Assembly (NCBI RefSeq): GCF_042648445.1
Contig: NZ_JBHRYB010000001.1
Coordinates: 434,001 to 498,000, forward strand
Origin: Bacterioplanoides pacificum
GTDB lineage: Bacteria > Pseudomonadota > Gammaproteobacteria > Pseudomonadales > Oceanobacteraceae
DNA length: 64,000 nucleotides
Reading direction: 5' to 3'
The first letter of the stretch is position 1; each line of letters begins with the position of its first letter. The translations under genes and the position numbers were made by a program. Below, piece by piece: positions 34,472-44,188 of this stretch. The notes below the pieces were generated by a model, which was not told where the DNA came from, did no database searches, and saw nothing but the letters and a program-made list of their open reading frames with translations.

Positions 34472-37400
34472 ATGTCCCAGAACTTTGTCCATCTGCGTGT
34501 CCATTCTGAATATTCCCTGTATGACAGTACTATCCGGGTGAAGAAGCTGATCGGCACCGCACAAGCCATGGAAATGCCAGCCGTCGCTCTGACCGATCAG
34601 GGCAACATGTACGCGCTGGTGAAGTTCTACAAGGGTGCACTGGCGGCGGGCATCAAGCCGATTCTGGGAGCTGACCTGTGGCTGGAAAATGAGGACGATA
34701 TCCATCAGCCGTTCCGGATCACGGCGCTGTGCCAAACACCTGAGGGGTATCTGGGGCTGCGTGAACTGATTTCCCGGGCGTTTATGGATAATCAGCATTT
34801 CGATAACCCGATGATCAAAAAAAGCTGGTTGTTTGAACAGCATGACGGTCTGATTATTTTATCCGGCGGTCGTGACGGTGATGTGGGTCAGCGTATTCTC
34901 AAGGGGCATATGGACAGTGCTGAGACTCTGTTACAGGAATATCAGCAGGTCTTTGGTGACCGTTATTATTATGAAGTACAACGTACCGGGCGACTGGGCG
35001 ATGACAGTATCGTAAAAGCCGGTATTGCTCTGGGCGGCAAGTTGGGAATTCCGCTGGTTGCAACCAATGATGTGCGGTTTATTGAGGCTGATGATTTTGA
35101 AGCCCACGAAACCCGGGTCTCGATTGGCCAGGGTTATGCGCTGGATGATAAACGCCGGCCACGGCAATACAGTAACCAGCAGTATTTCCGCAGTGCGGAG
35201 GAAATGACGGAGCTGTTTAAAGATATTCCGTCGGCAATACAAAACACCGTAGAAATTGCCCGGCGTTGTTCGGTTGAAGTGTTACTGGGGAAATATTTCC
35301 TGCCGGATTATCCGATTCCGGAAGGGATGAGCGAAGAGGATTTTTTCTGTCGTATTTCGGAAGTGGGGCTGCAGGAACGGCTGGAGTTTATTTTCTCTGA
35401 CCTTGAACCGGACTCTGCTGAGTTTGCCGAAAAACGCAAAGAATATGACGATCGGCTGAAGTTCGAGCTCGATATTATTAACCAGATGGGTTTCCCCGGT
35501 TATTTCCTGATCGTGATGGACTTTATCCAGTGGGCTAAAGATCACGAAATTCCGGTTGGTCCGGGGCGGGGTTCCGGTGCCGGCTCCCTGGTGGCCTATG
35601 CGTTAAAAATTACCGATCTGGATCCACTGCAATACGATTTGCTGTTCGAACGTTTCCTTAACCCGGAACGGGTATCGATGCCCGACTTCGATATCGACTT
35701 CTGTATGGAAGACCGGGAAAAGGTGATTGCTTATGTTGCCGATAACTATGGTCGCCAGGCGGTATCGCAGATTGTGACTTTCGGTACCATGGCAGCCAAG
35801 GCGGTGGTACGTGATGTTGCCCGGGCGCAGGGCAAGTCGTTTGGTCTGGCGGATAAATTATCGAAATTAATTCCCGGTGATCCGGGCATGACGCTGGAGA
35901 AAGCACTCAACAGTGAGCCGGCGCTGGCGGAGTTTTTAAACGACGATGAGGAAGCCCAGGAAATCTGGGAAATGGCGCTGAAGCTCGAAGGTATTGCCCG
36001 CCAGACCGGTAAACACGCCGGTGGTGTGGTGATTGCGCCTACCAAACTGACCGATTTTTCCGCCACGGCCTGTGAGCCGGGTGGTGCCGGCCTGGTGACT
36101 CAGTTTGATAAAAATGATGTTGAAGAAGCCGGCCTGGTGAAGTTCGACTTCCTCGGTCTGCGGACGCTGACGATCATCGACTGGGCGCTGGAAACGATTA
36201 ACCGCATCCGCGAAAAAGAAGGCAAAGAGCCGATCCGGGTGGAGGAAATTCCGCTTGATGATAAAGCGTCGATTGAGTACCTGAAAACGGCTCAGACCAC
36301 GGCGGTATTCCAGCTGGAATCCCGCGGTATGAAAGACCTGGTGCGTCGTCTGCAGCCGGATAATCTGGAAGATATGATCGCCCTGGTGGCATTGTTCCGT
36401 CCCGGGCCGCTGGAATCCGGCATGGTCGATGACTTTATTAACCGGAAACACGGCCGCGCTGAAGTGGCGTACCCTCACCCGGATTTCCAGCATGAAAGCT
36501 TGAAGCCGATTCTGGAACCGACTTACGGGGTAATCGTTTATCAGGAACAGGTGATGCAGATCGCCCAGGCACTGGCCGGCTACACCCTCGGCGGGGCAGA
36601 TATGTTACGCCGGGCGATGGGTAAGAAAAAGCCGGAAGAAATGGCCAAGCAGCGGGATTTGTTCCGCTCCGGTGCCGCTGAGCAGGGGATTGACCCTGAT
36701 CTGGCGATGAAAATTTTCGACCTGGTGGAAAAATTCGCCGGTTATGGTTTTAACAAATCGCACTCGGCTGCGTATGCCGTGGTGTCGTATCACACCCTGT
36801 GGCTGAAAAAACATTACCCCGCACCGTTTATGGCGGCGGTGATGACCTCCGATATGCAAAACACCGATAAGGTGGTGGGTTTTATCGAAGAATGCCGGGA
36901 AATGGGCCTGGAACTGGTGCTGCCGAACGTCAACCAATCGGAGTTTGGTTTCACGGTTAATGATGCCGGTGCCATCGTGTATGGCCTGGGGGCGGTTAAA
37001 GGTGCGGGTGAAGGGCCGGTCGAGGCGATTACCGAAGCACGCAAAGACGGCGGTGCCTTTAAGGATTTATTCGATTTTTGTCAGCGTTGTGATGCCAAGC
37101 GGATTAATAAACGGGTGCTGGAAGCACTGGTGCGTTGTGGCGCGTTTGACTGCTTTGCTGAAGATCGTTCGATATTAATGGCCAGCATCGAAGATGCGGT
37201 AAAAGCGGCTGGCCAGACCGCCGCTAATGAAGCCGCTGGCATGATCGATTTATTCGGCGAAGTGGAAGCGGAAGTGGCGGATGAAAAAGATCCCTACGAG
37301 CGCCATCGCCATTTACGTAAATGGACGCTAAAAGAACGGTTACAGGGCGAAAAAGACACTCTGGGTCTGTACGTCACCGGCCACCCGTTTGATGAATATG

Positions 37401-37963
37401 AAAAAGAAGTACGCCAGCTGGTGCCCACCAAGCTGTCTCACCTGCAGGAAGGTAAAGGTACACAGAAGCTGACCGGTCTGGTGGTGGATATGCGGGTGAT
37501 GAAAAACAAGCGCGGCGATAACATGTGTTTTGTCACTCTGGATGACCGCTCCGGACGGATGGAAGTGGCGTTATTCGCCGACGTTTACGAAGAGGTTCGC
37601 GAAGTGGTCGCCAAGGACCGGGTGCTGGTGGTCGAAGCTCAGGTCAGCCATGACGACTATTCCGGTGGCTTAAAAGCGACCGGCCGCAGTGCGATGGAAA
37701 TCAGCCAGGCGCGCCTGAGTTATGCCAAGTCGTTACGTATCCGCATCGATCCTGAACGGGCGGTGGATGGTTTATGCCAGCAGCTGCAGAACAAACTGCA
37801 ACCGCTGGAGCATGGTTGCCCGGTGGTTCTTGATTTCCATAATGAGGTGGCCCGTTGTGATATTCAGCTGGCCGATAACTGGCGGATTAACCCCACGGAT
37901 GATCAGTTGTTGCAGCTGAAATATGAATTTGGCGAGGATGCCGTTGAATTGTTATTTAACTGA
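34472..37963 (+). CDS. dnaE: DNA polymerase III alpha subunit
   Basis: The replicative polymerase, 1163 residues, normal length. Order: PHP domain (LRVHSEYSLYDSTIRV), palm with GPGRGSGAGS and the catalytic Asps in PDFDIDFCMEDR, fingers, a beta-clamp/HhH region and a C-terminal OB fold (LTGLVVDMRVMKNKRGD) with the tau-binding tail. The tilS gene starts inside its last codons. The upstream accA/dnaE neighbours of Pseudomonas are not seen here; the DUF2956 gene is divergent instead. Confidence 0.98.
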   Translation: MSQNFVHLRVHSEYSLYDSTIRVKKLIGTAQAMEMPAVALTDQGNMYALVKFYKGALAAGIKPILGADLWLENEDDIHQPFRITALCQTPEGYLGLRELISRAFMDNQHFDNPMIKKSWLFEQHDGLIILSGGRDGDVGQRILKGHMDSAETLLQEYQQVFGDRYYYEVQRTGRLGDDSIVKAGIALGGKLGIPLVATNDVRFIEADDFEAHETRVSIGQGYALDDKRRPRQYSNQQYFRSAEEMTELFKDIPSAIQNTVEIARRCSVEVLLGKYFLPDYPIPEGMSEEDFFCRISEVGLQERLEFIFSDLEPDSAEFAEKRKEYDDRLKFELDIINQMGFPGYFLIVMDFIQWAKDHEIPVGPGRGSGAGSLVAYALKITDLDPLQYDLLFERFLNPERVSMPDFDIDFCMEDREKVIAYVADNYGRQAVSQIVTFGTMAAKAVVRDVARAQGKSFGLADKLSKLIPGDPGMTLEKALNSEPALAEFLNDDEEAQEIWEMALKLEGIARQTGKHAGGVVIAPTKLTDFSATACEPGGAGLVTQFDKNDVEEAGLVKFDFLGLRTLTIIDWALETINRIREKEGKEPIRVEEIPLDDKASIEYLKTAQTTAVFQLESRGMKDLVRRLQPDNLEDMIALVALFRPGPLESGMVDDFINRKHGRAEVAYPHPDFQHESLKPILEPTYGVIVYQEQVMQIAQALAGYTLGGADMLRRAMGKKKPEEMAKQRDLFRSGAAEQGIDPDLAMKIFDLVEKFAGYGFNKSHSAAYAVVSYHTLWLKKHYPAPFMAAVMTSDMQNTDKVVGFIEECREMGLELVLPNVNQSEFGFTVNDAGAIVYGLGAVKGAGEGPVEAITEARKDGGAFKDLFDFCQRCDAKRINKRVLEALVRCGAFDCFAEDRSILMASIEDAVKAAGQTAANEAAGMIDLFGEVEAEVADEKDPYERHRHLRKWTLKERLQGEKDTLGLYVTGHPFDEYEKEVRQLVPTKLSHLQEGKGTQKLTGLVVDMRVMKNKRGDNMCFVTLDDRSGRMEVALFADVYEEVREVVAKDRVLVVEAQVSHDDYSGGLKATGRSAMEISQARLSYAKSLRIRIDPERAVDGLCQQLQNKLQPLEHGCPVVLDFHNEVARCDIQLADNWRINPTDDQLLQLKYEFGEDAVELLFN

Positions 37964-39284
37964 TACCGTTAACCGGCAGCTGGCGCAGCTAGCTGCGGAT
38001 CAACCCCTCTGGGTCGCCTTAAGTGGTGGCCTGGATTCGTGTGTGCTGTTGCATTTATTGGCCAGCCAGCCGGGGCTGCGAGAACGCCTGAGTGTTATTC
38101 ATGTACACCATGGTTTATCCGCCAATGCGGATCGCTGGGCCGACTTCTGCCATAAGCTCTGTGACGACAGCGGCATCCGGCTGGTATGTGAGCGGGTAAC
38201 GGTGGAGGCCCGTCAGCAGGGCGTTGAACAGGCTGCCCGCAATGCCCGTTATCAGGCGTTTGATCATCACCTGGCGGACGGTGACGTGTTGCTAACCGGG
38301 CATCATGCTGACGACCAGATCGAAACGTTTCTGCTGCGCTGGTTGCGCGGAGCCGGGCTGAGTGGTTTAAGTGCGATTCCACAGCAGCGTCGTCATGGTC
38401 GTTTTAAGGTATTACGGCCGCTGCTGGACGTTGAACGCCAGCAGCTGGAAGAATACGCTGCCCAACAGCACCTGATCTGGGTGGAAGATGAATCCAACCA
38501 GGATCGTCGTTACGATCGCAACTGGCTCCGGCGTGAATTATTACCGCCGTTGTGGCAACGTTTTCCCGGGCGTAAAGCATCAGTGTTGCGCAGTATTGAA
38601 CAGCTGCAGCAGGACCGTGAGGTACTGGATAGTTTGTTGCAGCCGTTGCAGCAGCAATGTTGTGACCCTTGTGACTGGCCGCTGACAGCCAACAGCAGCC
38701 TGTGCCTGGAACGTCTGCAGCAGCAGCCGGCCCGGCTTCAGCCTTATCTGATCCGCCAGTGGCTGGCGCAGCATCAGCTTCAGCCTCCTTCTGCCATACA
38801 ACTGCAACGAATATTTGCTGAAATAATACCGGCTGCGGCGGATAAACAACCGCTGCTGCAACTGGGTCAATGGTGGCTCCAGCGTTTTAACAGCAAGTTG
38901 TATCTGCATTATGCTGACGACGGCTTATTGCCGGAGCTGACGGTGAGTGATGTACAGCTGGGCCGGCACGCCAGCGATATTCCGTTGCCCGATGGTTATA
39001 CCCGCATCTGTGTGCGTCAGCAGGCCGGGGAGGCGGGGTTAAAACCTGGCCATTATCAGTTGATCCCGGCCGCCTGGTGTCGCGGGCTGAACATTCGTCC
39101 GGCCGGGCGGCCAGCGAAGACGCTGAAACACCTGTGGCAGGAAAACCGCATTCCGCCCTGGTTGCGGGCAGGCTGGCCATGCCTGCAGGACGCGGAAGGC
39201 CGGCTGGCCGCCGTGGTAGGCCTGGCCGTTGACGAACATTGTTGGGTGGCTGATGGCCTGCAGCTCAGCTACCAGTCATTATGA
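37944..39284 (+). CDS. tilS: tRNA(Ile) lysidine synthetase TilS
   Basis: Converts C34 of tRNA(Ile)-CAU to lysidine, an essential step for AUA decoding. The 446 residues have the PP-loop SGGLDSCVLLHLLA, then HVHHGL, GHHADDQIETFLLRWLRG, and C-terminal TilS domains (RPAGRPAKTLKHLWQENRIPPW). The start is not certain: TTG 37944 has GAGG 6 nt upstream, while ATG 37923 and ATG 37938 are also in frame. In every case the gene overlaps dnaE by 20-41 bp. Confidence 0.93.
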   Translation: MNCYLTDTVNRQLAQLAADQPLWVALSGGLDSCVLLHLLASQPGLRERLSVIHVHHGLSANADRWADFCHKLCDDSGIRLVCERVTVEARQQGVEQAARNARYQAFDHHLADGDVLLTGHHADDQIETFLLRWLRGAGLSGLSAIPQQRRHGRFKVLRPLLDVERQQLEEYAAQQHLIWVEDESNQDRRYDRNWLRRELLPPLWQRFPGRKASVLRSIEQLQQDREVLDSLLQPLQQQCCDPCDWPLTANSSLCLERLQQQPARLQPYLIRQWLAQHQLQPPSAIQLQRIFAEIIPAAADKQPLLQLGQWWLQRFNSKLYLHYADDGLLPELTVSDVQLGRHASDIPLPDGYTRICVRQQAGEAGLKPGHYQLIPAAWCRGLNIRPAGRPAKTLKHLWQENRIPPWLRAGWPCLQDAEGRLAAVVGLAVDEHCWVADGLQLSYQSL

Positions 39285-39301
39285 TTTTATGGGATTGCCG
39301 T

Positions 39302-39742
39302 ATGAAGGTTGTGAATAAATGGCCGGTCTGGCTGTGTCTGTTGTTGTCGTTACTGACCAGCTCTGCCCAGGCGTTATCGGTATATCAGGTTAATGCCCGG
39401 CTGCACTTCGGTGGTCAGCTGAAAACCGACAGTGCTTTTGTTATTCTCGAAAACGATACCAGCCGCTTTGAAGAACACGGCGCCGGGGGCTATAGCCTGG
39501 TGTTGCGTGTGGAGCAGAATGCCGGTGGTAGTTATACCGTGCAGGCAGAGATATCGGCCGATCAGGGAAAAGGTCAGATGCTGCTGGGGAGTCCGGCGCT
39601 GACACTGGAAAAAAACCAACCGGCTCAGGTGTCGTTTACGTCAGAAAAGGTCGGCAGGGTTGATCTCAGCCTGACTCTGACCGAACATCGGCATATTGAT
39701 GAATCCGAACTGCAAGAGTGCAAATACGTCGAGTGCGATTAA
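39302..39742 (+). CDS. Secreted protein of unknown function
   Basis: A protein of 146 residues that I do not recognise. A signal peptide (KWPVWLCLLLSLLTSSAQA) is followed by a beta-rich domain of about 120 residues and a C-terminal end with two Cys (ELQECKYVECD). It begins 17 bp after tilS; ATG 39302 has GGGA about 8 nt upstream, and an earlier in-frame ATG at 39281 overlaps the tilS stop. Its end overlaps the next lipoprotein gene by about 10 bp, so the two are probably made together. Confidence 0.75.
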   Translation: MKVVNKWPVWLCLLLSLLTSSAQALSVYQVNARLHFGGQLKTDSAFVILENDTSRFEEHGAGGYSLVLRVEQNAGGSYTVQAEISADQGKGQMLLGSPALTLEKNQPAQVSFTSEKVGRVDLSLTLTEHRHIDESELQECKYVECD

Positions 39743-40263
39743 ACCAGATCTTTTGTTATACCGTTGTCGGCCTGCTCCTGATGGTGCTGGCCGGGTGTGA
39801 AGATTCCCGCCAACCCATTCTGCGTGGGGTTAAACAGCAGGTAGCCGCCATTTTCGGAAGCCCGTCAGAGGACTCAGAACAGACCGCTGAGGAACCGCGG
39901 CTGCCTCCGGAGCCTGAAAGCGATAAAAGTGAGGGTGTTGCAGAATCACAACCTGTGGTTGAGATTGACCTGCGGACTCAGGAAACCGTGCGCCGGATTC
40001 TCGATCTGCAGTTACCCGAAGACCTGCGCCATGGTCAGCCCCAGGCACAGCCCGCTGATCAGTGGCAGGATCAGGCACTGATCGGCGAACACCAGACTTT
40101 TCCCAATCTGTTTGATGCAGAAAAGCCACAAAAAAAAGAATCGCCGGTCGACTTTTCCGGTAAATTGCACTGGGAGCCGATGCCGGGCGAAGAGGAATTG
40201 CTGATTCCGCCACTCAATACCATTGAAGGGGTGGAAGTCGAAATTACTGTGAAGACCCGCTGA
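39733..40263 (+). CDS. Lipoprotein of unknown function
   Basis: A predicted lipoprotein of 176 residues. A short n-region and hydrophobic stretch end in the lipobox VLAGC (Cys about residue 22). The mature part is acidic and Pro/Glu/Gln-rich (EEPRLPPEPESDKSE), thus largely unstructured, with a more regular C-terminal 70 residues. The start is GTG 39733 by signal-peptide shape; GTG 39718 would add five residues. Its last 20 bp overlap the convergent DUF1275 gene. Function unknown. Confidence 0.75.
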   Translation: MRLNQIFCYTVVGLLLMVLAGCEDSRQPILRGVKQQVAAIFGSPSEDSEQTAEEPRLPPEPESDKSEGVAESQPVVEIDLRTQETVRRILDLQLPEDLRHGQPQAQPADQWQDQALIGEHQTFPNLFDAEKPQKKESPVDFSGKLHWEPMPGEEELLIPPLNTIEGVEVEITVKTR

Positions 40264-40915
40264 AACGCCGCAGGCTGAGCTGATAAATAACCGCCAGCAC
40301 GAATACCCAGCAGGCGGGTAGCAGCAAGGCATCAACACTGACGACACTGAATAACCAGGCGCCGGCGATGCCGCCGGCAAAAAAACTGGCGAGAATGCCC
40401 AGTTGTAAGCGCAGCTGGGGTTTTAACACCCGCCGCCGGGCCAGCAGGTTACCAACGGCTGAGCCGATATCCGATAAAATACCGGTCATGTGTGTGGTGC
40501 GGATGACGGAGCCACTGTAAGTTGCCACCATCGCATTCTGCAAACCGCAGGCTGCTGAAGCCAGCCATTCGCCAGCGATATGGCCCTCGCGGAATAACCA
40601 CCAGGCCAATAATAAACACAATGACTCCAGCGTCAGGGCGACGCCGTAGCGGCGGCCTTTTTTTAACGCTTCATTACCGATGATGATGCCACTGGCAATC
40701 GCGCCGATAAAAAAGCTGATCAGCAGCGCGCCACCCGACCACAGCTCGGCCCCGGCGCGCTGGCTGGCAGCGCTGGCGGTACTGGTCAGGGTACCGGTGA
40801 TGTGGGAAACCGCCTGATGATCAAAGCTGAGCAGGGCGATGCTGTTGATATAACCGGCGCTGAATGCCAGTACGATACAGGCGATCAGGATCCAGCCGGG
40901 AATGTTACGGATCAT
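40244..40915 (-). CDS. DUF1275 (YoaK) family membrane protein
   Basis: An inner-membrane protein of 223 residues with six hydrophobic segments. Family-typical features are AGYINSIALL near the N terminus and the HITGTLTS and RTTHMTGILSDIGS repeats, in which HMTG-type motifs recur in each half. Function of the family is unknown. It lies 11 bp after the YacL-family gene on the minus strand and may share the pyrC-rnt transcript. Confidence 0.85.
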   Translation of the reverse strand: MIRNIPGWILIACIVLAFSAGYINSIALLSFDHQAVSHITGTLTSTASAASQRAGAELWSGGALLISFFIGAIASGIIIGNEALKKGRRYGVALTLESLCLLLAWWLFREGHIAGEWLASAACGLQNAMVATYSGSVIRTTHMTGILSDIGSAVGNLLARRRVLKPQLRLQLGILASFFAGGIAGAWLFSVVSVDALLLPACWVFVLAVIYQLSLRRFSGSSQ

Positions 40916-40926
40916 ACCGGGCTCCG

Positions 40927-41304
40927 TTAGCTGGAAATAAACTCCAGCCAGGCAATTAGCAGGGCTTCAAAATCTTCCAGACCACAGCCGGCGACTTCTT
41001 CGCTGTCGTAAAAGTTCAGGCCTTCCTCGCTGATCTGGTCAAGCTGCCCGGCGTCGTCGTGTTGTGCCAGGCTATTGGCTTTGATTTCCACTTCGTCGCG
41101 GTTCAGTGACAGAATAAATTCGCGACCGTCGATATCCAGTGCTTCAAAAATGCCGTCACGGATCTGAGCGATATTATTCAGGATGCCGGTGACCCGTTCG
41201 CCATCGGCACCAATTTCGTCCGTCAGCCAGCGCCCCAGTGCTGCCTGTTCCATCGACAGGCTGGCCTGGGGGCCGCGGGCGCCGTAACTGAACTGGTATT
41301 CCAT
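40927..41304 (-). CDS. YacL (UPF0231) family protein
   Basis: A soluble protein of 125 residues resembling E. coli YacL: an N-terminal MEYQFSYGARG start, a middle DGREFILSLNRDEVEIKAN segment and a C-terminal GLNFYDSEEVAGCGLEDF block. It is acidic and has no known function. Its ATG overlaps the rnt stop by one base (TGATG), so translation is coupled to RNase T. Confidence 0.78.
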   Translation of the reverse strand: MEYQFSYGARGPQASLSMEQAALGRWLTDEIGADGERVTGILNNIAQIRDGIFEALDIDGREFILSLNRDEVEIKANSLAQHDDAGQLDQISEEGLNFYDSEEVAGCGLEDFEALLIAWLEFISS

Positions 41305-41963
41305 CAGTCCTGCTCCATATCCGCGCTGTTGGCCAGTGGCCAGCCACCCAGATCTTTATAGCGATTGACGATATAACAAAACAGTTCAGCTGTTTTATAA
41401 GTATCGTATTCGGCGCTGTGGGCCGAGTTATTATCGAACTCAATGCCCGCGGTTTTGCAGGATTTGGCTAACACCGTTTGCCCCAGTGAAATAGCGGCAA
41501 TGGAAGCGGTATCAAATGATGAAAACGGATGAAACGGGTCGCGTTTAATATCGTTACGATCCACGGCGGCACGCAGGAAACCGTGGTCGAAATGGGCATT
41601 ATGACCCACCAGTACCGCCCGGTTGCAGCCGTATTGTTTTATCTCACGGCGAATGGTCTGAAACATCTCGGTTAATACGTCGATTTCAAATTCCGCATCA
41701 CGCTCCGGATCAAACGGATCAATGCCGGTGAAATCGAGTGCTTCCTGCTCCAGGTTGGCGCCATCAAACGGATGAATATTGGCCGACAGGGTTTCGTGTG
41801 GGTGCAGGTAACCGTCGTCATCCATGCGCAGAGTGACCATGGCAATTTCCAGCAGGGCATCGGTACGGGCGTTAAAACCGCCGGTTTCGACATCCACCAC
41901 CACAGGTAAAAACCCGCGGAAGCGCTGTGCCATTAATGACTTTTCCTGTTTTTCGTCGCTCAT
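41304..41963 (-). CDS. rnt: Ribonuclease T
   Basis: A 3'-5' exoribonuclease that trims tRNA and other stable RNAs and turns over tRNA-CCA ends. The 219 residues hold the DEDD exonuclease motifs: DVETGGFNARTDALLE, GHNAHFDHGFLRAAV, and HSAEYDTYKTAELF with the final catalytic His and Asp. It is 9 bp downstream of pyrC and overlaps the YacL-family gene. The pyrC-rnt-motY neighbourhood is that of Pseudomonas. Confidence 0.96.
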   Translation of the reverse strand: MSDEKQEKSLMAQRFRGFLPVVVDVETGGFNARTDALLEIAMVTLRMDDDGYLHPHETLSANIHPFDGANLEQEALDFTGIDPFDPERDAEFEIDVLTEMFQTIRREIKQYGCNRAVLVGHNAHFDHGFLRAAVDRNDIKRDPFHPFSSFDTASIAAISLGQTVLAKSCKTAGIEFDNNSAHSAEYDTYKTAELFCYIVNRYKDLGGWPLANSADMEQD

Positions 41964-41972
41964 CGGAGATCC

Positions 41973-43010
41973 TTAGTAGTCCAGTTTCCAGCGCAGGGTT
42001 TCGCCGGCCCGCAGCGGTACAATAATGTCGCTGCCAAACGGCATTTCCTGAGGGGCCTGCCAGTCTTGTTTGATCAGGGTGATTTCATCGCTGTTGCGTG
42101 GCAGACCATAAAAATCGGGGCCGTGGTGGCTGGCAAATCCTTCCAGCTTGTCGAGTGCGCCCAGATCGTCAAAAATTTCTGCGTATAATTCGATAGCGGC
42201 ATAAGCGCTGTAGCACCCGGCGCAACCACAGGCACTTTCTTTGGCGCCTTTGGCATGCGGGGCTGAATCGGTACCGAGGAAAAATTTGGCGCTGCCACTG
42301 ACAACCGCATCCTGCAATGCCTGCTGATGGGTGTTGCGTTTCAGTACCGGCAAACAATAGAAATGTGGTTTGATGCCGCCAACCAGCATATGGTTGCGAT
42401 TATAGGCCAGATGCTGAACGGTAATTGTGGCGGCGACATTGGCGCCCTGGCTGCTGACAAAATCGGCGGCGTCTTTGGTGGTAATGTGCTCCACCACCAT
42501 GTTCAGATCCGGATGGCGCGCGGCCAGCGGCACCAGAATTTCGTCAAGAAAGCGCTTTTCGCGATCAAAAATATCGATGTCGGAATGGGTAACTTCACCG
42601 TGTACCAGCAGTTTGATGTCGTTTTCAGCCAGCACTGCGGCCAGTTCATCCAGTTTGCCCAGGTCGGTCACGCCGGAGTCGGAATTGGTTGTGGCACCGG
42701 CCGGATACAGCTTTACGGCGACAATATGACCGGCCTGTTTGGCCTCACGGATCATTTCCGGGGTGGTGTTATCGGTCAGGTAGAGCACCATCAGTGGATT
42801 GAAGTTCAGCCCCTGTGGCACTTTCGACAAAATGCGGCTGCGGTATTCCAGCGCCTGTTCAGCATTCATCACCGGCGGCTGCAGGTTTGGCATAATGATC
42901 GCCCGCCCCATTACCCGGGCTGTGGCCGGCACGGTATGTTGCAGTACAGCGCCGTCGCGCAGGTGCAGATGCCAGTCGTCAGGACGGGTAATGGTGATGC
43001 GCTCAGTCAT
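41973..43010 (-). CDS. pyrC: Dihydroorotase
   Basis: Closes carbamoyl-aspartate to dihydroorotate in pyrimidine synthesis. The 345 residues are of the E. coli PyrC type: DDWHLHLRDG with the first metal His pair, the carboxylated Lys in VAVKLYPAGATTNS, VHGEVTHSDID, VEHITTKDA and the catalytic Asp in LGTDSAPHAKGAKE. It is the first gene of the minus-strand pyrC-rnt-yacL group and divergent from motY. Confidence 0.97.
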   Translation of the reverse strand: MTERITITRPDDWHLHLRDGAVLQHTVPATARVMGRAIIMPNLQPPVMNAEQALEYRSRILSKVPQGLNFNPLMVLYLTDNTTPEMIREAKQAGHIVAVKLYPAGATTNSDSGVTDLGKLDELAAVLAENDIKLLVHGEVTHSDIDIFDREKRFLDEILVPLAARHPDLNMVVEHITTKDAADFVSSQGANVAATITVQHLAYNRNHMLVGGIKPHFYCLPVLKRNTHQQALQDAVVSGSAKFFLGTDSAPHAKGAKESACGCAGCYSAYAAIELYAEIFDDLGALDKLEGFASHHGPDFYGLPRNSDEITLIKQDWQAPQEMPFGSDIIVPLRAGETLRWKLDY

Positions 43011-43159
43011 AGGGGCAAACCTCAGCTAATCTTGAAGGATGGATTTGGCGCGCATTGTACCGAAAAACAGCGGCTTTTTCTTAATTATCTCGGCGGCCTG
43101 CCGATAACCCCAACAGGCCCTGTATCCGGGTCTGATGACGTATCGAACACGGTTGGATT

Positions 43160-44080
43160 ATGCCCCGATTAACTGCTCTGCTATTGCTGATGATGCTGAC
43201 GCCGATAACCCAGGCGGCGGAACCGTTATTGTTCCGCGCTGGCCTGGACAATACCGAATGGCTGCTGAGCGGCTCGGTATTTGAGTGCCGTTTTGCCCAA
43301 ACGGTGCCGGATTACGGCAGTGCCGTGTTTTACCACCGGGCCGGGGAAGACGTGCATTTTCAGCTGGAAACCAGCCGCAACCTGATGGATTACAGTAACG
43401 CGAGGGTCAGTATTCTGCCGCCGGACTGGCAACCGAGTGTTAAGACTGAATTCCTGGGAACGGCCCGTATCGTGAAAGATACTCCTAACCTGACACTCGA
43501 TCATGAACGTACCAATCGCTTTTTACACGCCCTGATGGAAGGTAAGTGGCCAACCATCAGCCATAAAACCTACTATGATCCGCAGCGTTATATCCGTGTA
43601 CAGGTGGCGGCGTTCGCCTTCGATGACTTCTATCAGGATTACCTGCAGTGTGTAAAACAGCTGCTACCGGTTAATTTTGATCAGGTGGCGCGTTCCAAGG
43701 TGTTTTTTGCCGCCGGTGAAAACGCCATCGATCGAAAAGACAGTAAAATACTGGATACCATTATTTTTTATATTCAGCATGACCCTCGGGTGTTTGCGGT
43801 GTATCTGGATGGTCATTCAGATAATCAGGGGCGGCGTTATGATCAGCGCCAGATGTCCAAAGCCCGGGTTGAAGATGTTGAGCGTTATTTTATTAAACAG
43901 GGCATCAACCCGGATATGATCACTACCCGGTTTCACGGTGGTCGTTATCCGGTGGCCAGCAACAACACGGCGAAAGGCCGGGCGGCAAACCGCCGGGTAA
44001 CCATCCGGCTGGAGCAGCGTGACGATGTGCCGATTCCGCCGGAGTTATTGTTTCAGTTACCGCCGCGCAACGACCGCTGA
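43160..44080 (+). CDS. motY: MotY-like sodium-type flagellar motor protein
   Basis: A T-ring protein that ties the stator to the flagellar basal body in the periplasm. The 306 residues have a signal peptide (LLLLMMLTPITQAA), a MotY-specific N-terminal domain, and a C-terminal OmpA-like peptidoglycan-binding domain (YLDGHSDNQGRRYDQRQMSKARVEDV, GRAANRRVTI). The divergent pyrC-rnt context is the motY neighbourhood of Pseudomonas aeruginosa. MotY occurs with sodium motors in Vibrio and with proton motors in Pseudomonas, so the ion cannot be decided from this gene alone. Confidence 0.9.
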   Translation: MPRLTALLLLMMLTPITQAAEPLLFRAGLDNTEWLLSGSVFECRFAQTVPDYGSAVFYHRAGEDVHFQLETSRNLMDYSNARVSILPPDWQPSVKTEFLGTARIVKDTPNLTLDHERTNRFLHALMEGKWPTISHKTYYDPQRYIRVQVAAFAFDDFYQDYLQCVKQLLPVNFDQVARSKVFFAAGENAIDRKDSKILDTIIFYIQHDPRVFAVYLDGHSDNQGRRYDQRQMSKARVEDVERYFIKQGINPDMITTRFHGGRYPVASNNTAKGRAANRRVTIRLEQRDDVPIPPELLFQLPPRNDR

Positions 44081-44188
44081 CCGCGTCGCCCTTGGCGTGG
44101 CACAGTACAACCAGTACAATATGCTCCCTAAATTTTTCTGTTGCCCGGTATGTCTCGCATTCCGGGCCTAATCGTCCTGGAGAATTCC

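Noticed and set aside
44081..44188. ARG box ahead of argG
   Set aside because: No TGAAT/ATTCA palindrome is visible in the leader.
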